NCBI GenBank assembly: GCA_047639575.1
Contig: JBLIOB010000052.1
Span: 1-18,991, forward strand
Reading direction: 5' to 3'
Origin: JBLIOB01 sp047639575
GTDB taxonomy: Bacteria; Bacteroidota; Bacteroidia; Flavobacteriales_D; Parvicellaceae
DNA: 18,991 nucleotides
The notes under the pieces are model-generated. The model was not told the origin of the DNA and did not search any database. It worked only from the letters and a program-made list of their open reading frames with translations. A program made the translations under genes and the position numbers. Shown here piece by piece: positions 8,180 through 15,650 of this stretch (position 1 is the first letter of the stretch; each line of letters opens with the position of its first letter).

Positions 8180-8210
8180 CAAAAATACCATAAAAGAGGT
8201 ACTGAAACAA
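8180..8210 (-). promoter_or_regulatory. Promoter of the suf operon
   Basis: On the minus strand TTG (8210-8208) is followed after 20 nt by TATTTTTG (8187-8180). This fits the Bacteroidota primary sigma pattern TTG-N19/20-TAnnTTTG exactly at the conserved positions. The predicted transcript begins near 8174 and would carry a leader of about 65 nt before sufA. Confidence 0.65.
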
Positions 8211-8366
8211 GTATTTTAGATGATTATATCTGAAATGTACTCTTTTGGAGAGTTCCTTTTTATAAAGGATTTTGTAGGAACATTGATTCTTTGGAGAATT
8301 GAAAGTGCCTAACCCCTACATTATAGTGCGTTTAGGAGCTGTGTTATCCTTGAAAGAATTAACAGT

Positions 8367-8374
8367 TATCTTTG
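8367..8374 (+). promoter_or_regulatory. -7 element of the thiL promoter
   Basis: TATCTTTG followed by CGCCCG is a textbook Bacteroidota -7 element. No clear TTTG stands at the -33 position; the nearest is TTA at 8344-8346. The element lies 84 nt before the thiL ATG and downstream of an in-frame TTG at 8299, which argues that translation cannot start at the latter. Confidence 0.55.
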
Positions 8375-8457
8375 CGCCCGAATGTTACAAATGTGATAAA
8401 GTATCTGCCTCTAAACAGATAAGCATTGTTACTTCGGAAAACTGGATAAATTTTAAG

Positions 8458-9507
8458 ATGCAAGAAAATATTAACAGAACAGAATTAAAGGATCTTGGAG
8501 AGTTTAAACTCATTAAGCATTTAACCGATAAGATTAAGATTACTAATTCGTCAACTATTAAAGGAGTTGGAGATGATGCGGCTATTTTGGATCATGGCGA
8601 TCGAGAGATCGTAGTTAGTACGGATATGCTGGTTGAGGGAGTACACTTTGACATGGTATTTAATCCATTGAAGCATCTTGGCTATAAAGCGGTTGTAGTT
8701 AATTTATCTGACATTTATGCGATGAACGCACAGCCCAGGCAAATAACTGTTGCGCTTGCCATTTCATCTAAGTATTCGGTTGAAGCAATTGAAGAATTGT
8801 ATGAAGGAATTAATCATGCTGCTGAAGTTTATGGCGTTGATGTAGTTGGCGGAGATATTACTTCCAGTAATCAGGGACTGGTTATATCCATCACCGCTAT
8901 TGGTGAAATTGTAAAAGGTCAGTCTGTTTTAAGAAGTGGAGCCAAAGAAAAAGATTTGCTAGTTGTTTCCGGTGATCTGGGTGCAGCATACATGGGGTTA
9001 CAGCTTTTAAACAGGGAAAAAGAAGTTTGGAAAGCCGATCCAAACATGCAACCAGATTTAGATGGCCATGATTATGTGCTAGAGCGACAGTTAAAGCCTG
9101 AAGCAAGAAAAGACATTGTAAAATTGCTAGCTGATCTTAACGTTAAACCTACTAGTATGATTGATATTTCTGATGGTCTTTCATCTGAAATTAAGCACTT
9201 GTGTGATCAGTCCAAATTAGGCGTTGAGCTTTATGAAGACAAAATTCCTATCGACCCAACAACGATCCAATTAGCTGTTGATTTTAATTTAAATCCGACT
9301 CTCAGCGCTTTAAGTGGAGGAGAGGACTATGAGTTATTATTTACCATATCTATGGATGATTTCGACAATATAAAAGGTAATCCTAACTTAACCGTAATTG
9401 GACATATGACCGCGGAAAATGCGGGAATGCATTTGGTTACTAAGGATGGTGCTTCGATTGAGTTGAAAGCCCAAGGTTGGGATGGCATGCATTTCGGTGA
9501 AGAGTAG
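8458..9507 (+). CDS. thiL: Thiamine-monophosphate kinase ThiL
   Basis: ThiL phosphorylates thiamine monophosphate with ATP to make thiamine diphosphate, the active cofactor, in the cytosol. The 349-residue product shows the PurM/ThiL fold landmarks: GVGDDAAI (36-43), the Mg/ATP region STDMLVEGVHF (54-64), NLSDIYAMN (82-90), a GGDITSS block in the middle, DISDGLSSEI, and GGEDYELLF (about 287-295). The reading frame is open back to a TTG at 8299, which would add 53 residues unlike the family. The ATG at 8458 begins the usual MQENINRTEL-type N-terminus and follows a TATCTTTG promoter element, so I use it. It is divergent from the suf operon and stands alone; no other thiamine genes are in view. 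Its terminator overlaps the end of the facing gene. Confidence 0.96.
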   Translation: MQENINRTELKDLGEFKLIKHLTDKIKITNSSTIKGVGDDAAILDHGDREIVVSTDMLVEGVHFDMVFNPLKHLGYKAVVVNLSDIYAMNAQPRQITVALAISSKYSVEAIEELYEGINHAAEVYGVDVVGGDITSSNQGLVISITAIGEIVKGQSVLRSGAKEKDLLVVSGDLGAAYMGLQLLNREKEVWKADPNMQPDLDGHDYVLERQLKPEARKDIVKLLADLNVKPTSMIDISDGLSSEIKHLCDQSKLGVELYEDKIPIDPTTIQLAVDFNLNPTLSALSGGEDYELLFTISMDDFDNIKGNPNLTVIGHMTAENAGMHLVTKDGASIELKAQGWDGMHFGEE

Positions 9508-9509
9508 TC

Positions 9510-11069
9510 TTAATGAGTAGGGACTTCTCCTATTTTTTCTAACACAACTTCCTTGTAAGATTGATTGTCAATTTTACTCTGTACCCAGGATACGAAATCA
9601 AAATATTCAAAAGCAGCTTTTTCAAAAGGGTCGGACTGAAGGGCTTTCAGGTTTGAAGCCAGTTCAGCATAAAGCTCATGAAGGTGTTGGTCCGATTTAC
9701 TTTTTAAAACTTGGTTTATAAAAGAAAGCATGACGGATTCGAAATGATATACCCGGTTTCTAGTTTGTAAATACCGCTGTGCCGATTTCAAGGCGTATGG
9801 CGCAAGTCTTTTATTACCTAGTTCTAAATGTATGAGCAGATTTAAAATCTGAGTAAAACAGAAAATGTCTAAAGTCTTATCAATATCAGCGTTGTTAAGT
9901 AGCTGATTACTCCATTTTAAAGCCTGATTATAGTCTTCGTTGCAGAAGAATAAGATGGCAATATTAGCCTCTAGGTACGCCCGTCTTACACTGTTGATTT
10001 TCTCTCCGTAAATTCTAAAGCCTTCTTCAATTTGAGGGACTAGTTCAATTCCTTTATCAAATTGACCAATAATCGCATAGAGCGTTAATTCTATACTGTT
10101 GGTTGACGAGAATAACTTAATATCCAGATCCTCATTGGTGTTGAGCAAAAGGGTTTCAGGTAAAGACCTGAGCTTCTCCAAATATTCGAATACCTCCCGG
10201 TAAGCTTCTAATTGACTGCCAACGTAAATTATATTAGTCAAGACTGAAAAGTAGATGTTTGGCTCTTCTTTGAATTTGTCTTTATTGACTTCTATGTGCT
10301 TAACAAGCTTAGTTAAGTGGTCATAACAACGTGGATAGTCGCCAGCGCCAAAATAATAGCCGCTATAAATATGATTATATAGATACTGAGTTTCGAAGTA
10401 GAGTGCTCGGTCTTCGCTTGCTAATAGGGTGTTATCAATAATATCTTTAAACCTTGAAAGCTCATCTGCACTTCTTGCTCGACCTTGTTGATGCAATATT
10501 TGAAACAAGCGACTCTTAATGTTCCAAAACTGACTATAGTTCTTGATCTTGTCCATGATTAGCTGATCTTGATCTAATATTTCTGCTAACTCTTCTGGAC
10601 CTGTGGAAGTGTAGTTGTCTTTTTCAATAAGTAGCTTTTCCCACATGAATATTTCCAGTAAGCTGGTGTGCTTTTCATATTTGTAAGCCACCTTTTTGGC
10701 GCTGCGAAGTTGTTTTGCACTATGTTTATAAAGTGATTTTTTGTAAAGTATTTCAGCGCAATGAATTTGTCTTTTTAATTGTGCCTCTATAGAGCTATTC
10801 GCGTGGAATGCATCTAGACTTTTTAATATAGTTTCGTAAAGACGATTTTTTGTAATGGAGAATTTATTGACAAAAGCCTCGTTCTTGAACTTTTTAAGGA
10901 TTAATTCTTCGTCATAAATTTTCTGTTTGTCTATAGCGTCAAAAATTACCTGATAATTATTCTTTTCACCAATGGTGTGACGGGATGAGTACAGTTTGAA
11001 GTACCTTTTTTCTCCTTTAGTAAGAGACTTAATGAGTTGGTGCAATTGATCAGATACTTTGTTAGACAT
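9510..11069 (-). CDS. Conserved helical-repeat protein of unknown function
   Basis: The 519-residue protein has no signal peptide and no transmembrane segment, so it is probably cytosolic. It is almost all alpha-helical with a TPR-like rhythm of paired helices (for example around ALYFETQYLYNHIYSGYY and QALKWSNQLLN), consistent with a protein-binding solenoid. The N-terminal SLTKGEKRYFKLYSSRH block, followed by a basic helical region to about residue 130, is a pattern I associate with a widespread but uncharacterised Bacteroidota family. I know of no assigned function. It faces thiL with a 2-nt gap and has a 220-nt upstream region to the acidic lipoprotein. It is not obviously part of an operon. 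It could be a scaffolding or signalling adaptor; that is inference. Confidence 0.85.
   Translation of the reverse strand: MSNKVSDQLHQLIKSLTKGEKRYFKLYSSRHTIGEKNNYQVIFDAIDKQKIYDEELILKKFKNEAFVNKFSITKNRLYETILKSLDAFHANSSIEAQLKRQIHCAEILYKKSLYKHSAKQLRSAKKVAYKYEKHTSLLEIFMWEKLLIEKDNYTSTGPEELAEILDQDQLIMDKIKNYSQFWNIKSRLFQILHQQGRARSADELSRFKDIIDNTLLASEDRALYFETQYLYNHIYSGYYFGAGDYPRCYDHLTKLVKHIEVNKDKFKEEPNIYFSVLTNIIYVGSQLEAYREVFEYLEKLRSLPETLLLNTNEDLDIKLFSSTNSIELTLYAIIGQFDKGIELVPQIEEGFRIYGEKINSVRRAYLEANIAILFFCNEDYNQALKWSNQLLNNADIDKTLDIFCFTQILNLLIHLELGNKRLAPYALKSAQRYLQTRNRVYHFESVMLSFINQVLKSKSDQHLHELYAELASNLKALQSDPFEKAAFEYFDFVSWVQSKIDNQSYKEVVLEKIGEVPTH
9516..9538 (+). terminator. Intrinsic terminator of thiL, inside the facing gene
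   Basis: TAGG (9518-9521) pairs with CCTA (9529-9532), with possible A-T and G-U extensions outward, around a 7-nt loop. Six T follow (9533-9538). The stem is short, so strength is uncertain. It lies wholly within the last codons of the minus-strand gene that ends at 9510. Confidence 0.5.
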
Positions 11070-11153
11070 GTATATAAATTAGATTATTTATTCAGAACTG
11101 TAGTTCGTTGAAGTGTAATTCAAATAGCGTTCGGGCATCTTATAAAAGATAAC

Positions 11154-11183
11154 CAATTCTATTGTCTCCGAGAACTTGCTCAA
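11154..11183 (-). promoter_or_regulatory. Possible promoter of the helical-repeat gene
   Basis: On the minus strand TTG (11183-11181), 19 nt, then TAGAATTG (11161-11154), one base off TAnnTTTG. It lies 85 nt before the ATG. Spacing is right but the mismatch makes it tentative. Confidence 0.35.
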
Positions 11184-11275
11184 GAATAAGGGTCTAACTA
11201 AAGGTATGAAAATGACTCAAACATTTGTTTAGAATCGAAATTAATAAAGAGAATTGAAAAATTTTGGACTTGTAT

Positions 11276-11300
11276 AAAAAAGAAGGATTTTGTTATCCTT
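11276..11300 (-). terminator. Intrinsic terminator of the acidic lipoprotein gene
   Basis: On the minus strand AAGGAT (11300-11295) pairs with ATCCTT (11288-11283) around a 6-nt loop, followed by C and six T (11281-11276). The stop codon of the lipoprotein gene lies within the hairpin. Confidence 0.75.
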
Positions 11301-11670
11301 TGATTATGGAACCTTTACCATCATCATCGTTGGTAATATCACCATCGTCATCATCGGGATCTGTAATCCCACCGTTTCCAGCACCATTGGGATCTATAAC
11401 ATCACCATCATCGTCATCAGGATCAGTAATTGTACCATTGCCATTATTAGCATCGTCAATACCGTCACCATCGTCATCGTCAGGATCAGTTATTCCACCA
11501 TTGTCATCATCATCATCTCCATCTCCAGGCACATCATCAAGGTCTCCGCCTTTTAAGATCATAGTCTCCTCTCCATCACAATCATACTGATCTAGAGGGG
11601 CCATTTTTGAGCATGACGATAATATCGCTAATGCGATCAAAAACAATGATATTTTCTTTAATACTTCCAT
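11293..11670 (-). CDS. Asp/Gly-rich repeat lipoprotein
   Basis: The 125-residue product has a lipoprotein signal peptide (hydrophobic residues 8-18, lipobox LSSC with Cys 20). After a short linker the mature part is extremely acidic. Three repeats of 21 residues begin at I60, I81 and I102, each opening with ITDPDDDDGD and continuing with an Asn/Gly-rich segment. The DxDxDG-like runs resemble calcium-binding loops of thrombospondin type 3 and dockerin kinds, so calcium binding or a flexible surface spacer is plausible; this is inference. No enzyme domain is present. The gene has its own promoter and terminator. It lies downstream of, and on the same strand as, the kinase gene but probably is not cotranscribed with it. 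The family is unknown to me. Confidence 0.75.
   Translation of the reverse strand: MEVLKKISLFLIALAILSSCSKMAPLDQYDCDGEETMILKGGDLDDVPGDGDDDDDNGGITDPDDDDGDGIDDANNGNGTITDPDDDDGDVIDPNGAGNGGITDPDDDDGDITNDDDGKGSIIKG
11305..11493 (-). repeat. Three 63-bp in-frame tandem repeats
   Basis: The DNA encodes three units of 21 residues (the last one 20 or 21) in the lipoprotein, each starting ITDPDDDDGD. The core 30 bp of each unit is a run of GAY/ATC-type triplets, seen on the plus strand as repeated CATCATCGTC-like tracts. Such repeats can change copy number by slippage or recombination. Confidence 0.8.
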
Positions 11671-11690
11671 CAGGGTTTACCTGTAACATT

Positions 11691-11720
11691 CAAAAATAAG
11701 CAAAAAGCCTTATAATTCAA
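11691..11720 (-). promoter_or_regulatory. Promoter of the acidic lipoprotein gene
   Basis: On the minus strand TTG (11720-11718), 19 nt, then TATTTTTG (11698-11691): full agreement with the Bacteroidota promoter pattern. The ATG is 21 nt further on, so the leader would be very short. Confidence 0.65.
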
Positions 11721-11754
11721 TACTTATAACGTGAAAATTTGTTAAAAGTTGCAT

Positions 11755-14721
11755 TTAGACTCTTGGGAATATAATTTCAACTTTCGTGCCAATCCCCTCA
11801 TTTGCCTCGTTCTTCACTTCAAACGGCCCAATTATCTGAATATTGCGCTTAGTGATTTTTCTTAAGATATTTATTCTGGAACTGGTTATTTTCATTCCTT
11901 TTGACTCATGGGAAGACCCTAAAAGGCTCTTTTTAGCCAAAGAAGTGTCGATTCCGATCCCATTATCCTGGATTACAAAAGTGATGTTGCTTTCATCTTG
12001 TGCAACGATTACCTCGATTTTCCCAGGTTGTTTTAATGGCAGAACACCATGCCAAATACTATTCTCTACGTAAGGCTGAAGAAACATGGCAGGAACCCTA
12101 ATTGTTTCAATTTCAATCTTGGGGTCAATGTTAATCTCATATTCAAACTTGTTCTGAAATCGCATATGCTCCAAAGAGATGTATAAATCTAGCCGTTCAA
12201 GTTCTTCAGATAATTGAACTAAGTTGTCTGGCGAACTAGAAGAATCAAGGTTTTTCCGAATTAACTTGGCAAAACTACTTAGGTATCGGTTCGCAGCTAG
12301 TTTGTCTTGTCTGTTAATGTAATATTGAATAGAGTTTAATGCATTAAATATAAAGTGCCTGTTCATACTCGCATTTAAAGATTGTTGCTCTAAATTCATC
12401 AATCTAGTTTTATAAATTAAACTCTCCGTTTTTCTTTTGTTTGCTTCTGATTTTACTCGAGCTCTATAGATTAGGAGCAAAATTAATATGGCAACCAAAA
12501 CAAGAATTGAGATAAACCACCATGTACTCCAGAATGGCGATTGTATAGTAAAAGAAAACGACTGCTCTTGTGACCATTGGGATTCGTCAATGGTCGCTCT
12601 AACTTTAAAGTCGTAAGATCCTGGCGGAAGGTTGGAGTATGTGATGAATCGTGTTTGAGTTATCGGATTCCAGTCTTCATCAAAACCGTCTAGAAATGTT
12701 TCGTACTTAACTTGTTTCGGATAGCTGTGAGATATGCCAATGAAATGAAAAGTTAGATGGTTTTTAGAGTGAGGTAACGAAAGACCTATAGGAATGGACG
12801 AGTTCGGACGAAACTCTTTTGCGTAAGCATTCCAGTTCGTTTTATCCAGAGAAAGCTGAATTTCTGTAATACCAAGAACGGGATTAGGAATTTGTTGACT
12901 TTGCTGGAACCAACTCCGTTTATACATAATTGCACCGTTAATTGTGCCAAACCATAAGACTCCAGATTTACTCTTATACGCAGCATTTAAATTGGTTTCA
13001 AAACTTCGTGTCCCATCTGCTGGAGTATAGTTCCTAAGAATTAATTCATCATTGGAATCAAATGATGAGATATTGATTTCATATACTCCATGATTTGTTC
13101 CAGCCCATAGAATTTCGTCATTTTCACGGATTAAAAAATTAATAAAATTGTGACCAGATGAACGTCCTAGTTTGTGTTTGACGGCAGTTTTATCTCGAAC
13201 TCTAAAAAGACCATTTGGATTCCCGATCCAATAGTTGTTCTCATCCATCACTTCAATGCAGAAAACAGGGTAGAGGTCAACATCATCCTCAATTTTTAAT
13301 TTTAATAGCTTGCCCCCCCTATATTCATATAGCCCGTTTGTGGAGCCTATTAGTAAACTTCCGTCAGGCATCTTGGTCATGGCACGTATTATTGTGGCAT
13401 CCGTATTAAAATTTACCAATGAATCATTTTCGTAATAAGCGAGTCCATTCCGATGTCCAATAAAAATTTTATTATCATGCTCAATTAAGCTAGTTACCCG
13501 ATTGTTGTCTATTTCTCGTGAAACAGGAAATGGATGAACACCAGACTCATCTTTAATTGTCAATCCTCTGGAAGTTCCAAACCAAACTTGATTATTATGG
13601 TCTACTTCACTGCACCAAATTAATTGATGAGATAGCTGTTCTGAACCTGTGTAATTAACGATCGTATCTTCTTGGTAATACGTTATTCCGCCTCCGTATG
13701 TTGAGATCCACATTCCGGTTGAATCTTCCGCGAAAGACATGACCAAATCACTAGCAATGCCTTCATTTTTAGTCAGCGCTACAAAACGGTCACCAGAGAA
13801 TTTAAGTATTCCAGCGCCATCAGATCCAACCCAAATGTTGCCTTCTGAGTCTTCGTAAACAACCTTAATGTTGTCATTGAAAAGGCCATTACTTGCATTG
13901 TATGAAACGAAGTGATCCTCGACCCACCGATGTAGGCCAGACCTAGTTGCTACCCATGGATTACCGCTTCGATCAATTATAACTTTCCGGATTACTGCCT
14001 TGTTAAGGGCTTTGTACTTGTTGTTGAAGTGTGTGATCTGATTTTTAGAATACTTGTAGAACCCTTGTCGGATTGTGCTTACCCACAGTTCACCATTGTT
14101 TACAGTAGCACTTCTAACGTCCAATTCATTGAATAATGACCGATAAATGCCTAAGGAATCGGCATCTTGAAATTTCAATCCGTGATCTGTTCCAATTAGA
14201 ATTGTATCATGATAAATGCAAAATTCCCGAACGGTAAGACTGGTATCTCCGATTCGTTCTACGTTTGAAATTGTGTCTCCAAGCTCGTCTAATCTGCAGC
14301 GAAACATTCCGTCCGCCCTGGACCCCATGTATAAGTAGTCGTCTCTGATTAGTAAACACCTAATACTGGCATTTGCTAAGTTTCCAGTTAATGTATGGCT
14401 AACAATTGAATTGCCTGATATGATGGAAACTCCACCGTTACAACCCATCCAGACTGCATCATCTTCTCCGAGTAGAAGACAGTTTACTTGGTTGTCGAGA
14501 AGCCCATCGGCTTTTGAGTAATTGGAAAATTCAATGCCATTAAATTTACTTATACCGCCAACACTTCCCACCCAAAGGTTTCCTTTCGAGTCTTGAATAA
14601 TAGAGCTTACCTGAGTCTGAGGAAGACCCTCTTCAATTGAATAGGGGATGAAGCTATATTGTTGCGAATAAGCCCCGACACAGAGTAAAAATAAAGCGAA
14701 GCTAAATAAGATTTTAACCAT
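11755..14721 (-). CDS. Propeller-sensor LytS-type histidine kinase
   Basis: The 988-residue membrane sensor kinase begins with a signal peptide (residues 1-19, cleaved after AYSQ or nearby). The periplasmic part (about 20-640) is a series of two-component-regulator-propeller repeats, visible as recurring WVGS, WMGC, WVAT, WISTYGGG and WFGT units with IxxDSxGNxW lead-ins. A Y_Y_Y domain follows (about 645-715, with FITYSNLPPGSYDFKVRA). One transmembrane helix is at about 733-752, then a short coiled linker. The cytosolic part is a His_kinase (PF06580-like) domain with the phosphoacceptor H789 in NRHFIFNALNSIQ, and a HATPase domain with the N-box ENSIWHG (about 883-890) and DNGIGID (about 918). 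Its ATG overlaps the stop of the response regulator gene by one base (TAATG), so the two are probably coupled. The ligand is unknown. Confidence 0.95.
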   Translation of the reverse strand: MVKILFSFALFLLCVGAYSQQYSFIPYSIEEGLPQTQVSSIIQDSKGNLWVGSVGGISKFNGIEFSNYSKADGLLDNQVNCLLLGEDDAVWMGCNGGVSIISGNSIVSHTLTGNLANASIRCLLIRDDYLYMGSRADGMFRCRLDELGDTISNVERIGDTSLTVREFCIYHDTILIGTDHGLKFQDADSLGIYRSLFNELDVRSATVNNGELWVSTIRQGFYKYSKNQITHFNNKYKALNKAVIRKVIIDRSGNPWVATRSGLHRWVEDHFVSYNASNGLFNDNIKVVYEDSEGNIWVGSDGAGILKFSGDRFVALTKNEGIASDLVMSFAEDSTGMWISTYGGGITYYQEDTIVNYTGSEQLSHQLIWCSEVDHNNQVWFGTSRGLTIKDESGVHPFPVSREIDNNRVTSLIEHDNKIFIGHRNGLAYYENDSLVNFNTDATIIRAMTKMPDGSLLIGSTNGLYEYRGGKLLKLKIEDDVDLYPVFCIEVMDENNYWIGNPNGLFRVRDKTAVKHKLGRSSGHNFINFLIRENDEILWAGTNHGVYEINISSFDSNDELILRNYTPADGTRSFETNLNAAYKSKSGVLWFGTINGAIMYKRSWFQQSQQIPNPVLGITEIQLSLDKTNWNAYAKEFRPNSSIPIGLSLPHSKNHLTFHFIGISHSYPKQVKYETFLDGFDEDWNPITQTRFITYSNLPPGSYDFKVRATIDESQWSQEQSFSFTIQSPFWSTWWFISILVLVAILILLLIYRARVKSEANKRKTESLIYKTRLMNLEQQSLNASMNRHFIFNALNSIQYYINRQDKLAANRYLSSFAKLIRKNLDSSSSPDNLVQLSEELERLDLYISLEHMRFQNKFEYEINIDPKIEIETIRVPAMFLQPYVENSIWHGVLPLKQPGKIEVIVAQDESNITFVIQDNGIGIDTSLAKKSLLGSSHESKGMKITSSRINILRKITKRNIQIIGPFEVKNEANEGIGTKVEIIFPRV

Positions 14722-15476
14722 TAAAATGTATTGATACGGCCAATAAAGTCAGAAAGTTTTCGTCTTGAAATCGGCACAGCTTTTCCATCTGTCAACAAAG
14801 CTACATTTCCATTTGATCTAGAGAACTCTTTAAGATGTTCTTTCATATTTATTATATGAGACTTATGAGTTCTAAAGAATCTGTCATGATCCAAATTTTC
14901 CTCGTAAACTTTAATGTTTTTACTGCTTAAGTGCTTTCTGCCTGAGGTTAAAAAGATCATCGTGTAGTTGTCACTTGCTTCTAGATGCACAATTTCCTTT
15001 TCGTCTACAATTACATATCCATCTCTTGTTGGGATACTAATTTTAGCAGAGTCATTCATTTTAAGCGCTTTTTGAATGATTTCATTCAACGCTTCGTCTT
15101 GTTCACCTGGAGTTTCTACGAGTTGTTTTGCTTTTTCAATAGAGTTTACCAATTCGTCAATGTTGATCGGTTTTTCTAAGTAATCAATGGCGTTTTCTTT
15201 GAACGCTTTTAAAGCATACTCGTTGTGTGCAGTGGTGAAGATTACAGCAAAGTCACGTTTTGCTAAGGATCTTAACAGAGAAAATCCATCTTCCTCTGGC
15301 ATAGCAATATCTAGGAATACTAAATCAGGTTTTAGTTCTTCAATTAATTTTCGCGCCTCGTCAGCCGATTCGGCTTGCCCTACGACATCAACTCCTTCGC
15401 AAAAGTCGTTTATTAATAGTTCTAGATTGTTTCTACAATTGAATTCGTCATCAACGATTAGTGCTTTAATTTTCAT
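14721..15476 (-). CDS. LytTR-family response regulator, kinase-linked
   Basis: The 251-residue regulator has an N-terminal receiver (1-120) with acidic pocket D9/D10, phosphoacceptor D56 in VFLDIAMP, Thr80/81, and K101 in LEKP. A LytTR DNA-binding domain follows (about 145-251) with the HLEASDNYT strand, FFRTHKSHIINM, and the closing VPISRRKLSDF. The product should bind DNA as a dimer and be phosphorylated by the kinase whose gene begins inside its stop codon. The 174-nt space upstream, between it and the second regulator, holds a small CCGAG/CTCGG hairpin (15536-15554) and a direct repeat like a LytTR site (15604-15633). I could not see a full promoter motif there. Confidence 0.95.
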   Translation of the reverse strand: MKIKALIVDDEFNCRNNLELLINDFCEGVDVVGQAESADEARKLIEELKPDLVFLDIAMPEEDGFSLLRSLAKRDFAVIFTTAHNEYALKAFKENAIDYLEKPINIDELVNSIEKAKQLVETPGEQDEALNEIIQKALKMNDSAKISIPTRDGYVIVDEKEIVHLEASDNYTMIFLTSGRKHLSSKNIKVYEENLDHDRFFRTHKSHIINMKEHLKEFSRSNGNVALLTDGKAVPISRRKLSDFIGRINTF

Positions 15477-15603
15477 GAGGCGAGTTTTAGTGGTTTTACT
15501 CTCGAGTACGGGTCCGAATTTTTACAAATTAAGAACCGAGTTAGTTTTGCTCGGAGTTGTCATGAAATTAACGGGAAGAATCAAAAATGGTTCGACTGTT
15601 CTA

Positions 15604-15633
15604 CTGAACTGTAGGTTTTGTTGACTGAATGGT
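15604..15633 (-). promoter_or_regulatory. Putative LytTR binding site (direct repeat)
   Basis: On the minus strand ACCATTCAG (15633-15625), 12 nt, ACAGTTCAG (15612-15604). The published LytTR half-site is [TA][AC][CA]GTTN[AG][TG], two direct copies 12-13 bp apart. The second copy fits fully and the first has one mismatch (A for G); period is 21 bp. It sits 128 nt before the kinase-linked regulator. Binding is inference. Confidence 0.4.
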
Positions 15634-15650
15634 AGTAGCTGTTGATTAAT

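Noticed and set aside
11400..11520. CATCATCGTC tracts as a CRISPR-like or regulatory repeat array
   Set aside because: The repeats are in frame within a coding sequence with a 21-codon period; there are no unique spacers of constant length.
11264..11590. Plus-strand frames of low-complexity Ser/Pro or Ile/Thr/Val repeats
   Set aside because: They are antisense images of the Asp-rich repeats of the lipoprotein. The minus frame has a signal peptide, lipobox, promoter and terminator; the plus frames have none.
15187..15624. Plus-strand 145-codon frame across the regulator gene and the gap
   Set aside because: Mostly antisense to the receiver domain of a conserved regulator; no motif, no promoter.
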